Below, piece after piece: positions 12,746 through 24,048 of a stretch of 64,000 bases of DNA; position 1 is the stretch's first letter; each line of letters begins with the position of its first letter. The stretch comes from Pseudorasbora parva. Lineage: Eukaryota > Chordata > Actinopteri > Cypriniformes > Gobionidae. The notes under the pieces were generated by a model. It searched no databases. It saw nothing but the letters and a program-made list of their open reading frames with translations, and was not told where the DNA came from. The stretch is taken from the NCBI RefSeq assembly GCF_024679245.1, contig NC_090179.1, positions 556,501 through 620,500 on the forward strand. The letters are read 5' to 3'. The position numbers and the translations under genes were made by a program.

Positions 12746-14449
12746 CAGTGTTGCCACAGTTACTTTGAAAAAGTAATCTGATTACTGATTACTGATTACT
12801 CCTTTAAAAAGTAACTTAGTTACTTTACAGATTACTTGATTTTAAAAGTAACTAAGTTAGATTACAAGTTACTTTATTAGTTACATTCAGGAGTTGCCGA
12901 CAACACCCCTGCCGCCTCAAAATAGAAATGACAACCGTTTTTGGCAACACACTTTATTGCATTTATGCCAGAGCCTGACGGCCCCGACTTTTTTACGCCC
13001 CTTTTTTAGGCTTCTCCTTCGTTTTATATTTATTTTAATAATTAAAATGAACAATGAGATGTGCTGGTGGAAACAACATGAGACCATGATAGCTTGCGCC
13101 ACTGTCGAGAAATGGCTCGCGCAGGGTTAAAGAGTCCGTTTCTTCAGTGCAGCTGCTAGAGTTATGGCCTTTTTACAACCGGTTCCTTCATTCGTTTTCT
13201 TTGAGCAGGTATCTATCGGATTGCTAAATGACCAGGAGTAACGTTAGGCCTAAATGCCTTCCGAGAGTCTTTCGAGACGTATTTAATTCTGATCACTCAA
13301 ACAAACCGATTCAGAAGGTGCATGAAAGCATTTCAAACTAAACCGGACAAATGTAAATGTATCTGGTTGTTTAAACCACATGTGTAAATTTTACTCCTGG
13401 CAAATAATTAAGAAATAAATGTGTGAGAGCGTGTTATGGTGTAGTCAGATAGATATGACGGTGCTACTGCTACATCGCTGCAAATGAGTAAAGCAAGCCA
13501 ACGCAAATGGCCGTTAATGAAACTTTAAAATAAGTCACACAAAACACAATCATCTTCAATATAAATTAATGAGACTAATGATCTTACCAGTGCTTAGGTC
13601 GCTCTCTCTCATATTGCGATCTTTGAATTTGAAATGGGCTGCTGAATAAAATGCTTGAATCTTTTGCTTTGATGTGAACTCCGTTAAATGAGCATATACC
13701 GCTGGAATTGAAGATCGGATTTATATTAATTTAGCTAAAGTCTAAGGTAGGCTATAAGACAACCTGCATGTCCTTTTTTTTTTTTTTTAGATTGTGTAGC
13801 CCGTTTCGTTTTTTTGTGCGCCGTTGCGAGCAGTAGGCTAATCTATCAGCCTGCCTCTGCTCGTCAGAAATGCCTTTGTGGTGGTATAATAACTAGCCTA
13901 CTTTGTTTTTAATGTCAAAGTGGTTATATTTCGTTTCATTTCTTTATTGAGTTCATTTAGAAACATGTTTAGAGCAATTTTTGTTTGTTAAATTAAAGTT
14001 TTAATTTTTTTATGTGACGACCCAGTGAGTTAACCGCATGAGTCTCTCAAACCAACTCTTGAATTGTCTTGCCTATATAAACTTTAATTTAACAAACAAA
14101 AAATTGCTCTGAACATTGTTCTAAATTAGGATAAAAAAGAAACGAAACGAAAAATAACTACTTTGACATTAAAAACAAAACTGAACTATTTTAATGGCTG
14201 CAACAATGTAAAAAGTAAAATAAATAAATAAAAAACACGGGCTCCAGCCGGACTCGGGCTGAGAATTTTGATAAGCTGTTGGTTTTTACAAAGGAAAATG
14301 ACTAAAATAGTAACTCACAGTGACTTGGATAAGTAACTTTAATCTGATTACTGGTTTGGAAATAGTAACGCGTTAGATTACTCGTTACTGGAAAAAAGTA
14401 GTCAGATTAGAGTAACGCGTTACTATGTAACGCGTTACTGGCATCACTG
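12746..14449. mobile_element. hAT-type non-autonomous transposon
   Basis: Bounded by an exact 8-bp target-site duplication, TGTGTCGG, at 12738-12745 and 14450-14457. The termini are CAGTGTTGCCA on the left and the inverted CAGTGATGCCAGTAAC on the right, followed by many AGTAAC/GTTACT motifs. An 8-bp duplication with CAGTG-NTGCC ends is the hAT hallmark. At 1704 bp it has no intact transposase. Inside is an inverted repeat (about 13898-14007 against 14078-14187). Confidence 0.88.
13898..14187. repeat. Internal inverted repeat of the hAT element
   Basis: Arms of about 110 bp (TTTGTTTTTAATGTCAAAG on the left, its complement CTTTGACATTAAAAACAAA on the right) surround a loop of about 70 bp. The arms have diverged slightly by small indels. 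Transcripts across this stretch of the sptssb intron could form a long hairpin. Confidence 0.7.
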
Positions 14450-15258
14450 TGTGTCGGCCACCGTAGCTTCTCTATGTGCTTCCAAAGGGAGGGATGAGCA
14501 GTGGGGGATACAATTCACAACCTCACCACCAGATGCCACTAAAAGTTACACACTGCACCTTTAAGAATCCATCTGATTATGTTGGAAATGCCAGATCTCG
14601 CTTCTATAATCAATAAAGTAAATCTAACTAAGAGATTATGCATTAATGAATGATTGAGGCCATGGTGATTATGTCAGAACATAACTAACAACACCGATCA
14701 TATTTCCTCTTGGTTTTTCTGGCGGCAATACCTTAGTTACAGCAGCCACACAAAATCTAATATTAAATATCAAGGGTCAAGAGCCCAACTAAAGCAAACA
14801 CTGATCTCCATAATGGTGACCTAAATATGTTTTTTTTCCTTCAGTGATTCTGCTTGTTAACAGCAGGTGTTCATCACCGATTCTCAATCACTTAATTATG
14901 TTACTAACTTTAACACTCTTGAGTGTGGACTCTAAGGAGGGTTCATTTAACACTGTTTTTTTTTTTTTTTGCAGTGTAGAGCGCCAGTGTTGTGTGTGTT
15001 TCACGTGATGAAATTGTTATCAATAGTATCCGATTACAGTCCCAACAATAAATAATGGACTTAACACGTCTCCAAATATAACTGTGAGCCGCCTGAGCAG
15101 CACGGCGCCAATAATTCCTGTGGCGTTATTTGATAGGCCCTTTAAAGACATATATTAGCACTCCTCACGCATCATTTGATCTGTTGTTGTGTGTCCATTG
15201 TTCACCGCGCCATGTTGTCTTCCCCCAACAGCTCATAGGAAGCTGTGTGGCCCTCCAC

Positions 15259-15501
15259 ATGGACATGAAGAACATGAGAGAGTATATGGGCTGGTTGTAC
15301 TACCAGTACCTCCTCATCACGGGCATCTATGTGCTGGAGCCGTGGGAGCAGTCTGTCTTCAACACCGTCCTCTTTACTATGGTGGCCATGGTCATTTACA
15401 CCTCCTATGTGTTTGTGCCCATTCACGTGCGGCTGGCACTGGAGTTCTTCTCCGAGCTGACCCGAGGGCGTCCGGAGAGCACGGTGGCCCTCATGAACTG
15501 A
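15259..15501 (+). CDS. sptssb: Serine palmitoyltransferase small subunit B
   Basis: An 80-residue protein encoded in a single exon with a splice acceptor at 15230-15231 (CCCCCAACAG|CTCATAG). I chose the ATG at 15259 because it gives the family's usual length (about 76 residues in human) and N-terminus; the upstream in-frame sequence is intron. Recognisable features are the WLYYQY motif (residues 12-17), LEPWE (26-30), and a hydrophobic membrane segment at about 34-56 leading into [13 protein letters not shown] (52-64). Family role: a small ER-membrane subunit that binds the SPTLC1/SPTLC2-3 core, raises its activity and shifts acyl-CoA choice toward longer chains in the first step of sphingolipid synthesis. 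The C-terminus (about residues 68-80) looks lineage-specific. The next gene, nmd3, converges from the opposite strand about 15 kb away. Confidence 0.93.
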   Translation: MDMKNMREYMGWLYYQYLLITGIYVLEPWEQSVFNTVLFTMVAMVIYTSYVFVPIHVRLALEFFSELTRGRPESTVALMN

Positions 15502-16195
15502 AGATGAAGAGCGGCGGTGTCACTCTTGTTTATTTTTCTACTCAGGAACTAACCAGCCAAATTCAGCCATCTCAACCCCTATACGTCTTCTGCGTGTGCC
15601 TAGATTCCTGCCCTGTCATGAGAATTGTGTATGCAAACGTGCTGGATTATGATTGCCAGTACTGAGCGTGATAGCACGTGCCACATACGGACGCTTTGGC
15701 CTCGTCATCACTGGTTGATGCTCATCGTTTTGACTCATAGTCCCTGATGTGATCGGACTGATATGTTTATTTTCCCCAGTGCAAACCCCAACAAACATCT
15801 ATTACTGCATATTTTATATTCTGAAAGTTTTGTAATCACTTATGCAATGTGACTGCTCTTTAAATGGAGGACATTTTTGCACTTGATCGTTGTTCTGGTG
15901 GTGGTGGGACTGTCTTCTGCTGTCTCAAATGGAGGAATGTTTGCATGTGCCCTGCATTCACACACTTACAGGCACTTGAACATTCACTTATTTAATACTT
16001 TTGGTTAATAGGTTACAGTTTATATTAGGTGTCTTTAGCTATGTAAAATATTGTGTTGATGTTGCCTTGCAAAACACGAGCTGCTATTGAGGTGGAGGGG
16101 GGTAAAGTTATAGGACAGGTTTGGTGTGTTAAGGTATAAAGGAAGGACAACAGTGTAATTATAGATATGACATGCATTATTCATATCTGTAATTA

Positions 16196-17053
16196 TGGTT
16201 GCACTTTATTTTACACAACGTGTACTTACAATGTACGTACCTAAGAAAGTATAAGGTATAACGACACTGGGTTACACTTTACAGTATAAGGTATAACGTA
16301 TAAGAAAGTGTAAGGTATAACGACACTGGGTTACACTTTAAAGTATAAGGTATAACAACACTGGGTTACACTTTAAAGTATAAGGTATAACGACACTGGG
16401 TTACACTTTAAAGTATAAGGTATAACCACACTGGGTTACACTTTAAAGTATAAGGTATAACAACACTGGGTTACACTTTAAAGTATAAGGTATAACAACA
16501 CTGGGTTACACTTTAAAGTATAAGGTATAACCACACTGGGTTACACTTTAAAGTATAAGGTATAACCACACTGGGTTACACTTTAAAGTGTAAGGTATAA
16601 CCACACTGGGTTACACTTTAAAGTATAAGGTATAACCACACTGGGTTACACTTTAAAGTATAAGGTATAACCACACTGGGTTACACTTTAAAGTATAAGG
16701 TATAACCACACTGGGTTACACTTTAAAGTATAAGGTATAACCACACTGGGTTACACTTTAAAGTATAAGGTATAACCACACTGGGTTACACTTTAAAGTA
16801 TAAGGTATAACCACACTGGGTTACACTTTAAAGTATAAGGTATAACCACACTGGGTTACACTTTAAAGTGTAAGGTATAACCACACTGGGTTACACTTTT
16901 AAGGTGTCATTGTACTGAGTAATATGAATGAACTACATGTACTTACTATAGGGTTAGATTTAGTTGCATGTAATTCTGCATAATTTACTGTTATTACTAT
17001 GGTAAGTACATGTAACATATGTAACAAAGACACTAAAATAAAGTGTTACCCTA
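16196..17053. mobile_element. MITE-like element with GGTAACACTTTATTTTA ends
   Basis: The left end (GGTTGCACTTTATTTTA followed by GTGTACTTAC) is an imperfect inverted copy of the right end (GTAAGTACATG ... TAAAATAAAGTGTTACC). No target-site duplication is clear. Most of its interior is the 35-bp tandem array described separately. Confidence 0.6.
16250..16905 (+). repeat. 35-bp minisatellite, about 18 copies
   Basis: Unit: ACTGGGTTACACTTTAAAG, then TATAAGGTATAACCAC. Copies vary at few positions (CGACAC, CAACAC or CCACAC; GTATAAGG or GTGTAAGG) and right-hand copies are nearly identical. Each unit carries TTACACTTTA, the same string as the ends of the surrounding element, so the array appears to have grown from a transposon terminus. 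There are no unique spacers. Confidence 0.95.
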
Positions 17054-17654
17054 CTTTGCTTAAGGTTGGGTGTATGTTCTGTACCTAGTTATGATCCAGC
17101 TACTGCAATTACTTTAATGAGTACAGGACTGAAATAAAGTGCTACCGTAATTATATGCAGGTATTTTAAAAATAGGTGCAATGCAAAATGTGCATGTACA
17201 CAATAAGTGCATTGTATCAAATGATTAATGTTAGTGAAAGACACTTAATATAATGTTTTCAGCTACACATAAGAATGTGGATCTGTTGGCTCTGTTGAAC
17301 ACATTTGAGTCATTTACCCCAAATCTAGCACAGAAGAATCATATTACGCCTGGAGTTACCAAAATTAATTTTTACTTACTTCCTTTGTGTCTTGTTATTT
17401 TGATACCATATGTGCACTTTTGTTACCTTTAAATCACAATTTTGTATTTTTAGCAGCATTTGTCAATGTGCTGAGCATTATGACACTGTTAATGACATGG
17501 TGGACACTTTTTATATCAGTATGTTTTTCCAGAAATAAACAAATTTCACAAAACATCTGTCCCGTTTCCTGTAACACTTTGAGGATGTAAAACCTCATTG
17601 GCCTCAGAAGATATTTTGAAAAAGAGGGTATTTGTTTCTCTATATTTATTATAG

Positions 17655-17796
17655 AACCAGCCAAACTGGTTCCCCAGGTGTGAAGCTATGGGTGCCCAGA
17701 AGGCTCATCTAATGGCGCTCCGACAATCCGGTTTCCCCGCCTGCCAGCCGGATCTGAACTCTCTCCGAGGCGCTCTAGGACACACTTCTCACATCA
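17655..17796 (+). repeat. Dispersed repeat, copy 2
   Basis: Matches 8788-8955 in direct orientation, sharing GTGCCCAGAAGGCTCATC and CTGCCAGCCGGATCTGAAC. Together the two copies bracket the sptssb locus at about 8.8 kb spacing. Confidence 0.75.
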
Positions 17797-17982
17797 GAAA
17801 CATGATTAATTACAAAACAATAACCAAAGTTAAAATGCATAATTATATTTGCAGATTCCTTGTTACGAATGAAATTGGTTGTTTGTCATGTGAGTTGATC
17901 CATTATACTCTCTAAAGTATTATTACTGTGGTTAGAATTATTCATGAGCTCATACACTAAAATACTTCTATAATGCGTTATA

Positions 17983-18105
17983 TACACCGATCAGGCATAA
18001 CATCATGACCACTGACAGGTGAAGTGATTAACACGAGATACTCGTCTTATGTCGTGGCATCACATCATCAACATGAGAACATGACGTGGGGTGGACTGGA
18101 ACACA
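17983..18105. mobile_element. Tc1-like element end fragment
   Basis: ACACCGATCAGGCATAACAT followed by CATGACCACTGACAGGTGAA is the terminal sequence of a very common fish Tc1-like family. Only about 120 bp remains, without transposase sequence. A related but longer relic is at 58909-59630. Confidence 0.6.
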
Positions 18106-18374
18106 TTACATATAAATAATAATCCTCAGTGCTTATTGCCGTTAATGGTTACTGTGTTACATGCTTCTATTTTATTAAAAGTTCTACATGATCCTTTGTT
18201 CGTGTACTTGTCTTCTTCGGAGTTAAACTACACTATGTTGTAGAACACATCTGAAGAGGACAATGAAAAATGGCAGAATAGTGATTCAAATATTTAATAT
18301 ACATAAAGGTTGGTATATCATCAGGACACTTCAAAGTCACGGTCACTAGTTAAGACAAGCTTTGTGAAATAATG

Positions 18375-20208
18375 CTGTATGTTTAGTAATGAAACAAGAG
18401 ATTTGTTCAAAAACACTGATTCATCCAGTAACGGAACAAGTGAAGTCTTTATGAGTGAGTCACTGAATCATTCATTCAAAAACACTGATTCATCCAGTAA
18501 TGAAACAAGTGAAGTCTTTATGAGTGAGTCATTGAATCATTCACTCAAGAGATTCATTCAAAAACAGATTCATCCAGTAATGAAACAAGTGAAGTCTTTA
18601 TGAGTGAGTCATTGAATCATTCACTCAAGAGATTCATTCAAAAACACTGATTCATCCAGTAATGAAACAAGTGAAGTCTTTATAAGTGAGTCATTGAATC
18701 ATTCACTCAAGAGATTCATTCAAAAACACTGATTCATCCAGTAATGAAACAAGCGAAGTCTTTATGAGTGAGTCATTGAATCATTCACTCAAGAGATTCA
18801 TTCAAAAACACTGATTCATCCATTAATGAAACAAGTGAAGTCTTTATGAGTGAGTCATTGAATCATTCACTCAAGAGATTCATTCAAAAACCCTGATTCA
18901 TCCAGTAATGAAACAAGTGAAGTCTTTATGAGTGAGTCATTGAATCATTCACTCAAGAGATTCATTCAAAAACACTGATTCATCCAGTAATAAAACAAGT
19001 GAAGTCTTTATGAGTGAGTCATTGAATCATTCACTCAAGAGATTCATTCAAAAACCCTGATTCATCCAGTAATGAAACAAGTGAAGTCTTTATGAGTGAG
19101 TCATTGAATCATTCACTCAAGAGATTCATTCAAAAACCCTGATTCATCCATTAATGAAACAAGTGAAGTCTTTATAAGTGAGTCATTGAATCATTCACTC
19201 AAGAGATTCGTTCAAAAACACTGATTCATCCATTAATGAAACAAGTGAAGTCTTTATGAGTGAGTCATTGAATCATTCACTCAAGAGATTCATTCAAAAA
19301 CACTGATTCATCCAGTAATAAAACAAGTGAAGTCTTTATGAGAGAGTCATTGAATCATTCACTCAAAAGATTCATTCAAAAACACTGATTCATCCAGTAA
19401 CGGAACAAGTGAAGTCTTTATGAGTGAGTCACTGAATCATTCATTCAAGAGATTCATTCAAAAACACTGATTCATCCAGTAATGAAAGAAGTGAATTCTT
19501 TATGAGTGAGTCACTGAATCATTAATTCGAGATTTGTTCAAAAACACTGATTCATCCAGTAATGAAACAAGTGAAGTCTTTATGAGTGAGTCACTGAATC
19601 ATTCATTCAAGAGATTTGTTCAAAAACACTGATTTATCCAGTAATGAAAAAATTGAGGTCTGTATGAGTGATTCATTGATTCATTCACTCAAGAGATTCG
19701 TTCAAAAACACTGATTCATCCAGTAATGAAACAAATGAAGTCTTTATGAGTGAGTCATTGAATCATTCACTCAAGAGATTCATTCAAAAACACTGATTCA
19801 TCCAGTAATGAAACAAGTGAAGTCTTTATAAGTGAGTCATTGAATCATTCACTCTAGAGATTCATTCAAAAACCCTGATTCATCCATTAATGAAACAAGT
19901 GAAGTCTTTATAAGTGAGTCATTGAATCATTCACTCAAGAGATTCGTTCAAAAACACTGATTCATCCAGTAATGAAACAAGTGAAGTCTTTATGAGTGAG
20001 TCATTGAATCATTCACTCAAGAGATTCGTTCAAAAACACTGATTCATCCAGTAATGAAACAAGTGAAGTCTTTATGAGTGAGTCATTGAATCATTCACTC
20101 AAGAGATTCATTCAAAAACACTGATTCATCCAGTAATGAAACAAGTGAAGTCTTTATAAGTGAGTCATTGAATCATTCACTCAAGAGATTCATTCAAAAA
20201 TAAAACAT
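18375..20208 (+). repeat. 82-bp minisatellite, about 22 copies
   Basis: A head-to-tail array whose unit contains AAAAACACTGATTCATCC, AGTAATGAAACAAGTGAAG, TCTTTATGAGTGAGTCATTG and AATCATTCACTCAAGAGATTC. Nearly every copy includes TGAGTCA, the AP-1 consensus. The first and some middle copies are shorter or more diverged. Diverged inverted units of the same family occur at about 53365-53770 in ppm1l intron 1. Occasional short open frames through it are not genes. Confidence 0.95.
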
Positions 20209-21100
20209 CATGTTCCGTTGAGTTTGGAAAAGTCTGTACACAGTAATTATCATAATCCCTCTTCTCCTGTCTCTGAAAATGTCCAGATTTGTAAATCTTC
20301 TTGCAGAACCTAATTTTAGGGGGCGTTTAGTCAACTCGATGACTGCATTACACCGTAAATAAGTGAGATGTACTAGTCAAGTGCGTAATGAAGCTCAGTG
20401 CAAGTATTCGTTTGTCCACCGACACGCTTAAGTTCTCCAAAAGGTGGTTCACAGATGGGAAAACCAGTTCCAGTCCGACCCTAAAGCTCGCTGGTCTGGA
20501 AACAGGGAACGTTGCAGAGAAATGTCTATGACAATGAATAATGTCCTGTTTATGTCTGAATATGTGAAAGAGCGAGTCATCGTGAGAGAGTTCATCTGTT
20601 TATGGACATTCAGCGTCAATCTCTCTCTCGATCAATGACAGAACTGAGGGTTTATGTGCGGTCAGTTTTCAGCCAAGAACAGGCCATGTCATATTCATCT
20701 GAAAAATGAGGTGCAGCTGCAGTGAGCCGCTCTAAACACACACACACACAAGCCCTACCTGGGCAAACACACATGCTGTAATATACTGTTCTTTCAGAGA
20801 CGTGCCCTGAACTCTTTTCATCTGACCGCTGTCTGCAGGGAATAAAACACTGCATTCACACCCTGTGTCCGTCATCAGTGTTGACTCAAGGCAAACCTCT
20901 GAAGGAATGCGTTTAACGAGTCAAACACTGACCACAATAACACAACGGGGCTTTAAGGCCATCAGGTAGATTCATCTGAATTCCATTTTCTTTCTGATTT
21001 ATTACATTTTAGACTCGTTTGTGGTACTTCATCATTCATACATTCATCCATCCAGATGTTAAAAAATGACAATAACATGTAGAACCAAACCTTATTACAT
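20209..21100. other. Intergenic stretch, nothing recognised
   Basis: Moderately AT-rich, with one short CA run (about 20735). The open frames on either strand are short and resemble no protein family I know. No RNA gene or tandem repeat is visible. Confidence 0.5.
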
Positions 21101-21896
21101 TAAGGGTGCGCTCACACTTGTCATGTTTGGTTCGATTAAAACGAACCCTGGTGCGGTTGCTCGGTTAGTGCGGCTCATTTGAACATATGTGAACGCTGCC
21201 ATCCGAACCCTGGTGCGCACCAAACAAGCGGACCGAGACCGCTAAAAAGATGGGTCTCGGTCCGCTCCCAAACGAACTCTGGTGTGGTACGACTAATATA
21301 TGAACGCCACACGGACCAAAGACATGTAAACGGACCAAAAACCGGATGTATAATGTCACAAGATGAGACGCATGCAGCTGATTTGACGATGTGGAAAGAT
21401 CGGTGTATCCAAAATGAGTAACGTTAACGTTAGAGGGCAAACGTGGAGCAACGAGGAAGAGCCTCATCAATATTTGGTCAGACGAGCATGTGTAGAAAAT
21501 GCTAGAAAAAACGCACAAAAAGCAAACCTGGCTCTTCTCATCAAAGTTCCTGTGTTGCCCATTATTATCTGGTACAGACGACAGAACGGCCGTCTCTGTT
21601 CTGCACAACGGAGGAAATCCTGCTGCTGTTTTGAATGTTGTGAACATTTCATGAGCTCTTCATGAGTTCTCTGGTAAAAAATAATGCCATGTGCACAGCA
21701 TTGTTTTGAATGTTCGGTAAGCAGCTCCAACGTCATATAAACCGACCAATCAGGTTGTTACCGTCTCCCTATGCCTTTGGTTCGGTAACTTTAGGTTCGC
21801 TGTTAAAAATGCCCGTGTGAACGCTAAGCGGACCAGGACTATATGTTTTGTTTTTGTTTTTTGGTCCGGACCAAACGAACCAAACGAACCGAACTA

Positions 21897-24026
21897 CACA
21901 GCAAAAACTCCAGTGTTAAATTAACTCTCCTGAGAGTACATGTGAGACCACACTCAAGAGTGTTAAAGTGTTAAAATAAGAGTGTTAAAGTAACACTGAA
22001 GCAGTGTTAAAGTTAATAAGATAATTAACTGATTATTGGCAATTATTGAAGATACCTGATGATAACAAGCAGAATCACCAAATGAGAACATCACAATTCA
22101 CAAGTGGACATATTTTCCATTTGTAATTGCAAAGCAACTCAGACAGTGTGTGTTTGTCCGAAAATCATAAAAATAAAAGAAACTTCACTCACACCTTTAG
22201 ACACTTTAGACAACTTATCATCTGTAATTCACACATTTTTGGATCATGAGAGAAACCAGACCTGAAGGAAAGACTCTCTGGCTCAGGATTCAATCCAGGA
22301 TCTTCTTGCTGTGAGGAGCCAGTGTTTCCCACTGAGACACTGTGCTGCCCTATCACAGATATAAGACACACTTTGACTATTTCTGTCAGAGTCAGACGTC
22401 TACAGAAGCTCTTACTGAGAATTAACAGAGGTTTAGATGTTGAGGATTTATGGTTCATTTGAAGTCACCATTGTGGAGGGAAGCGTTTGCTTTAGTTGGG
22501 CTCTTGGTCCCCATACGTGTGTTAGTGTTTCTTAGGCTGCTGTAACTGTGTGTGTGTGTGTGTGTGAAACACAAGAGTTGTGGCTGAGAAAGCAAAGCTA
22601 ATGTGACATCAGATGTTGTCAGCTCCTTGTTGATGATAACTAAATCATCAGAAAGTGAGCATCTGATGTTGTTTTTTGTGTTCTTGTTTGGTACAATAGT
22701 TATTTGTTTATAGCCTCTATAATCTTGTGAATCTGCATTATTTGGCACCAATAGCAATAAAAGGACCACCTATCCTGACGGGTGAGAAAAAATGTATGTG
22801 TACCCAATGTTTTGAGAAAATATTTCCCATGGTCACACACAGATATCAAGATTTGGCCTATGATTCACAACAACGGTGACAATCAAGCATCAGTTTTGTA
22901 CTACGAAGCCACCCATCATGCATTGCAGCAGGAAGCGTTTTTGTGTCACCGTTGTTGTGAATCATAGGCCAAACCTTGATGTCTGTGTGTGATCATGGGA
23001 AATATTTTCTCAAAACATTGGGTGTATGTACTTTATCATCCTTCAGGATAAGGCTATTGGTGCCAATACTGCAGAGGCTATTAAACAAATTACTATTGTA
23101 CCAAATAAAAACATAATATCAGATGCACACTTTCTGATGATTTAGTTATCACCAACAAGGAGCTGACAACACCTGATGTCACTTTAGCTTTGCTTTCTCA
23201 GCCACAACTCTTGTGTTTCACACACACACAGTTACAGCAGCCTCAGAAACGCTAACACACGTACGGGGACCAAGAGCCCAACTAAAGCAAACGCTTCCCT
23301 CCACAATGGTGACTTCAAATGAACCATAAATCATCAACATCTAATTATCTGTTAATTTTGTTTTTATGATTTTTGGATAAACACACTTTGTCTGTGAGTT
23401 GCTTTGCAATTACAGATAAAACATATGTCCACAATGAGCAGATTTGAACTAGTGTTTAACCTTGAGGTCCATGAGGGTCTATATCAGACGTGCAGATCAC
23501 GTCCAAAACAGACGTCATAAAAACTTTCATTCTGGCTCCTCAGTGGACGTCTTCTCAACGTCTGCCTCTAGTGGCAAAGAAATCATTAGAATTATATTGA
23601 AAATGCTGGATCTCATGTTATAATCAACCAGATAAACCCAACTAAGAGACTCTAAATTAGTTGAGTGATTCAGATCAAGTAATGACAACATCAAAACATA
23701 ACCAACACCAAACAATCAGCTTTTCTCATGGCTTGTCTGACTGTTGGTTACGGCATCAAACAAAATATAATCTTACAAAGTCAAGGGTCAAGAGCCCAAG
23801 TTAAACAAACACTGATCACCAAAACGGCTTCATTTGGTAATTCTGTTATCATCAGGTATCTTCAATAATTGCCAATCATCACTCCATTAATCAGTTAATT
23901 ATCTTATTAACTTTAACACTGCTTCAGTGTTACTTTAACACTCTTACTTTAACACTTTAACACTCTTGAGTGTGGTCTCACATGTACACTCAGGGGAGTT
24001 CATTTAACACTGGAATTTTTGCTGTG
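21897..24026. mobile_element. 2.1-kb palindromic (foldback) TA-flanked transposon
   Basis: Starts CACAGCAAAAACTCC and ends in the complement, with TA on both sides (21895-21896 and 24027-24028). Removing it restores a continuous outer element. The left half is an inverted copy of the right half along most of its length. Examples are 21900-22080 against 23840-24020, 22440-22720 against 23090-23345, and 22785-22882 against 22945-23035. The centre is near 22912. Interruptions include a tRNA-like stretch (about 22270-22355) in the left arm and unpaired sequence at about 23420-23780 in the right arm. It belongs to the same family as 11619-14976. Confidence 0.85.
22270..22355 (-). repeat. tRNA-derived SINE-like fragment
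   Basis: On the minus strand this reads GGCAGCACAGTGTCTCAGTG ... CTCCTCACAGCAAGAAG ... GGATTGAATCCTGAGCC. This resembles the tRNA-derived repeat common in teleosts, with a degraded pol III A box and a B box close to GGTTCGAATCC. It is too diverged to be a functional tRNA. Confidence 0.4.
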
Positions 24027-24048
24027 TACAAGTGTGAACGCACCCTAA

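Larger units (their letters stand above)
12545..14572 (+). mobile_element. Dispersed repeat interrupted by a hAT element
   Basis: The halves flanking the hAT insertion (about 12545-12737 and 14458-14572) join into one repeat: GCCGCCATTTTGCGCTGCC on the left, and ACCACCAGATGCC with ACACTGCACCTTTAA on the right. The latter strings recall widespread teleost repeats. The outer limits are approximate because terminal repeats are not clear. It forms the middle layer of a three-layer nest. Confidence 0.5.
11619..14976. mobile_element. TA-flanked DNA transposon with ~200-bp terminal inverted repeats
   Basis: Begins CACAGCAAGACC and ends ...GCAGTG, with TA on both sides (11617-11618 and 14977-14978). 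The first ~180 bp match the inverted last ~200 bp: both carry CAGTGTTAAATG, GATGAACACCTGCTG, TTAACAAGCAGAATCAC and a CACCATTATGGAGATC block. The inner element at 21897-24026 has the same ends, so they are two members of one family. No transposase was found. It lies in the sptssb intron and contains further insertions (12746-14449 and the repeat around it). Confidence 0.8.
15502..17560 (+). other. sptssb: Probable 3' UTR of sptssb, with transposon insertion
   Basis: After the TGA there is no further coding frame. Two AATAAA signals could end the transcript, at 17037-17042 (inside the inserted element) and at 17534-17539. The second lies in non-repetitive AT-rich sequence and looks more natural. 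Transcript evidence is needed to choose between them. Confidence 0.45.
21104..24045. mobile_element. PIF/Harbinger-like transposon, interrupted
   Basis: Termini GGGTGCGCTCACACTTGT (left) and the inverted GGGTGCGTTCACACTTGT (right) differ at one base and are flanked on both sides by TAA (21101-21103 and 24046-24048). A 3-bp TWA duplication with GG...TTCACAC ends fits PIF/Harbinger non-autonomous elements. Subterminal GAACC and GGACC motifs are repeated on both strands. No transposase is seen. Close to its right end it is split by the palindromic element at 21897-24026. Confidence 0.75.

Noticed and set aside
15189..15665. 158-codon frame overlapping sptssb
   Set aside because: Out-of-frame shadow of the coding exon; the sptssb frame matches the family across its length.
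16250..16905. CRISPR-like regular array
   Set aside because: The units are contiguous with no unique spacers, no cas genes exist, and the host is a vertebrate; it is a minisatellite.
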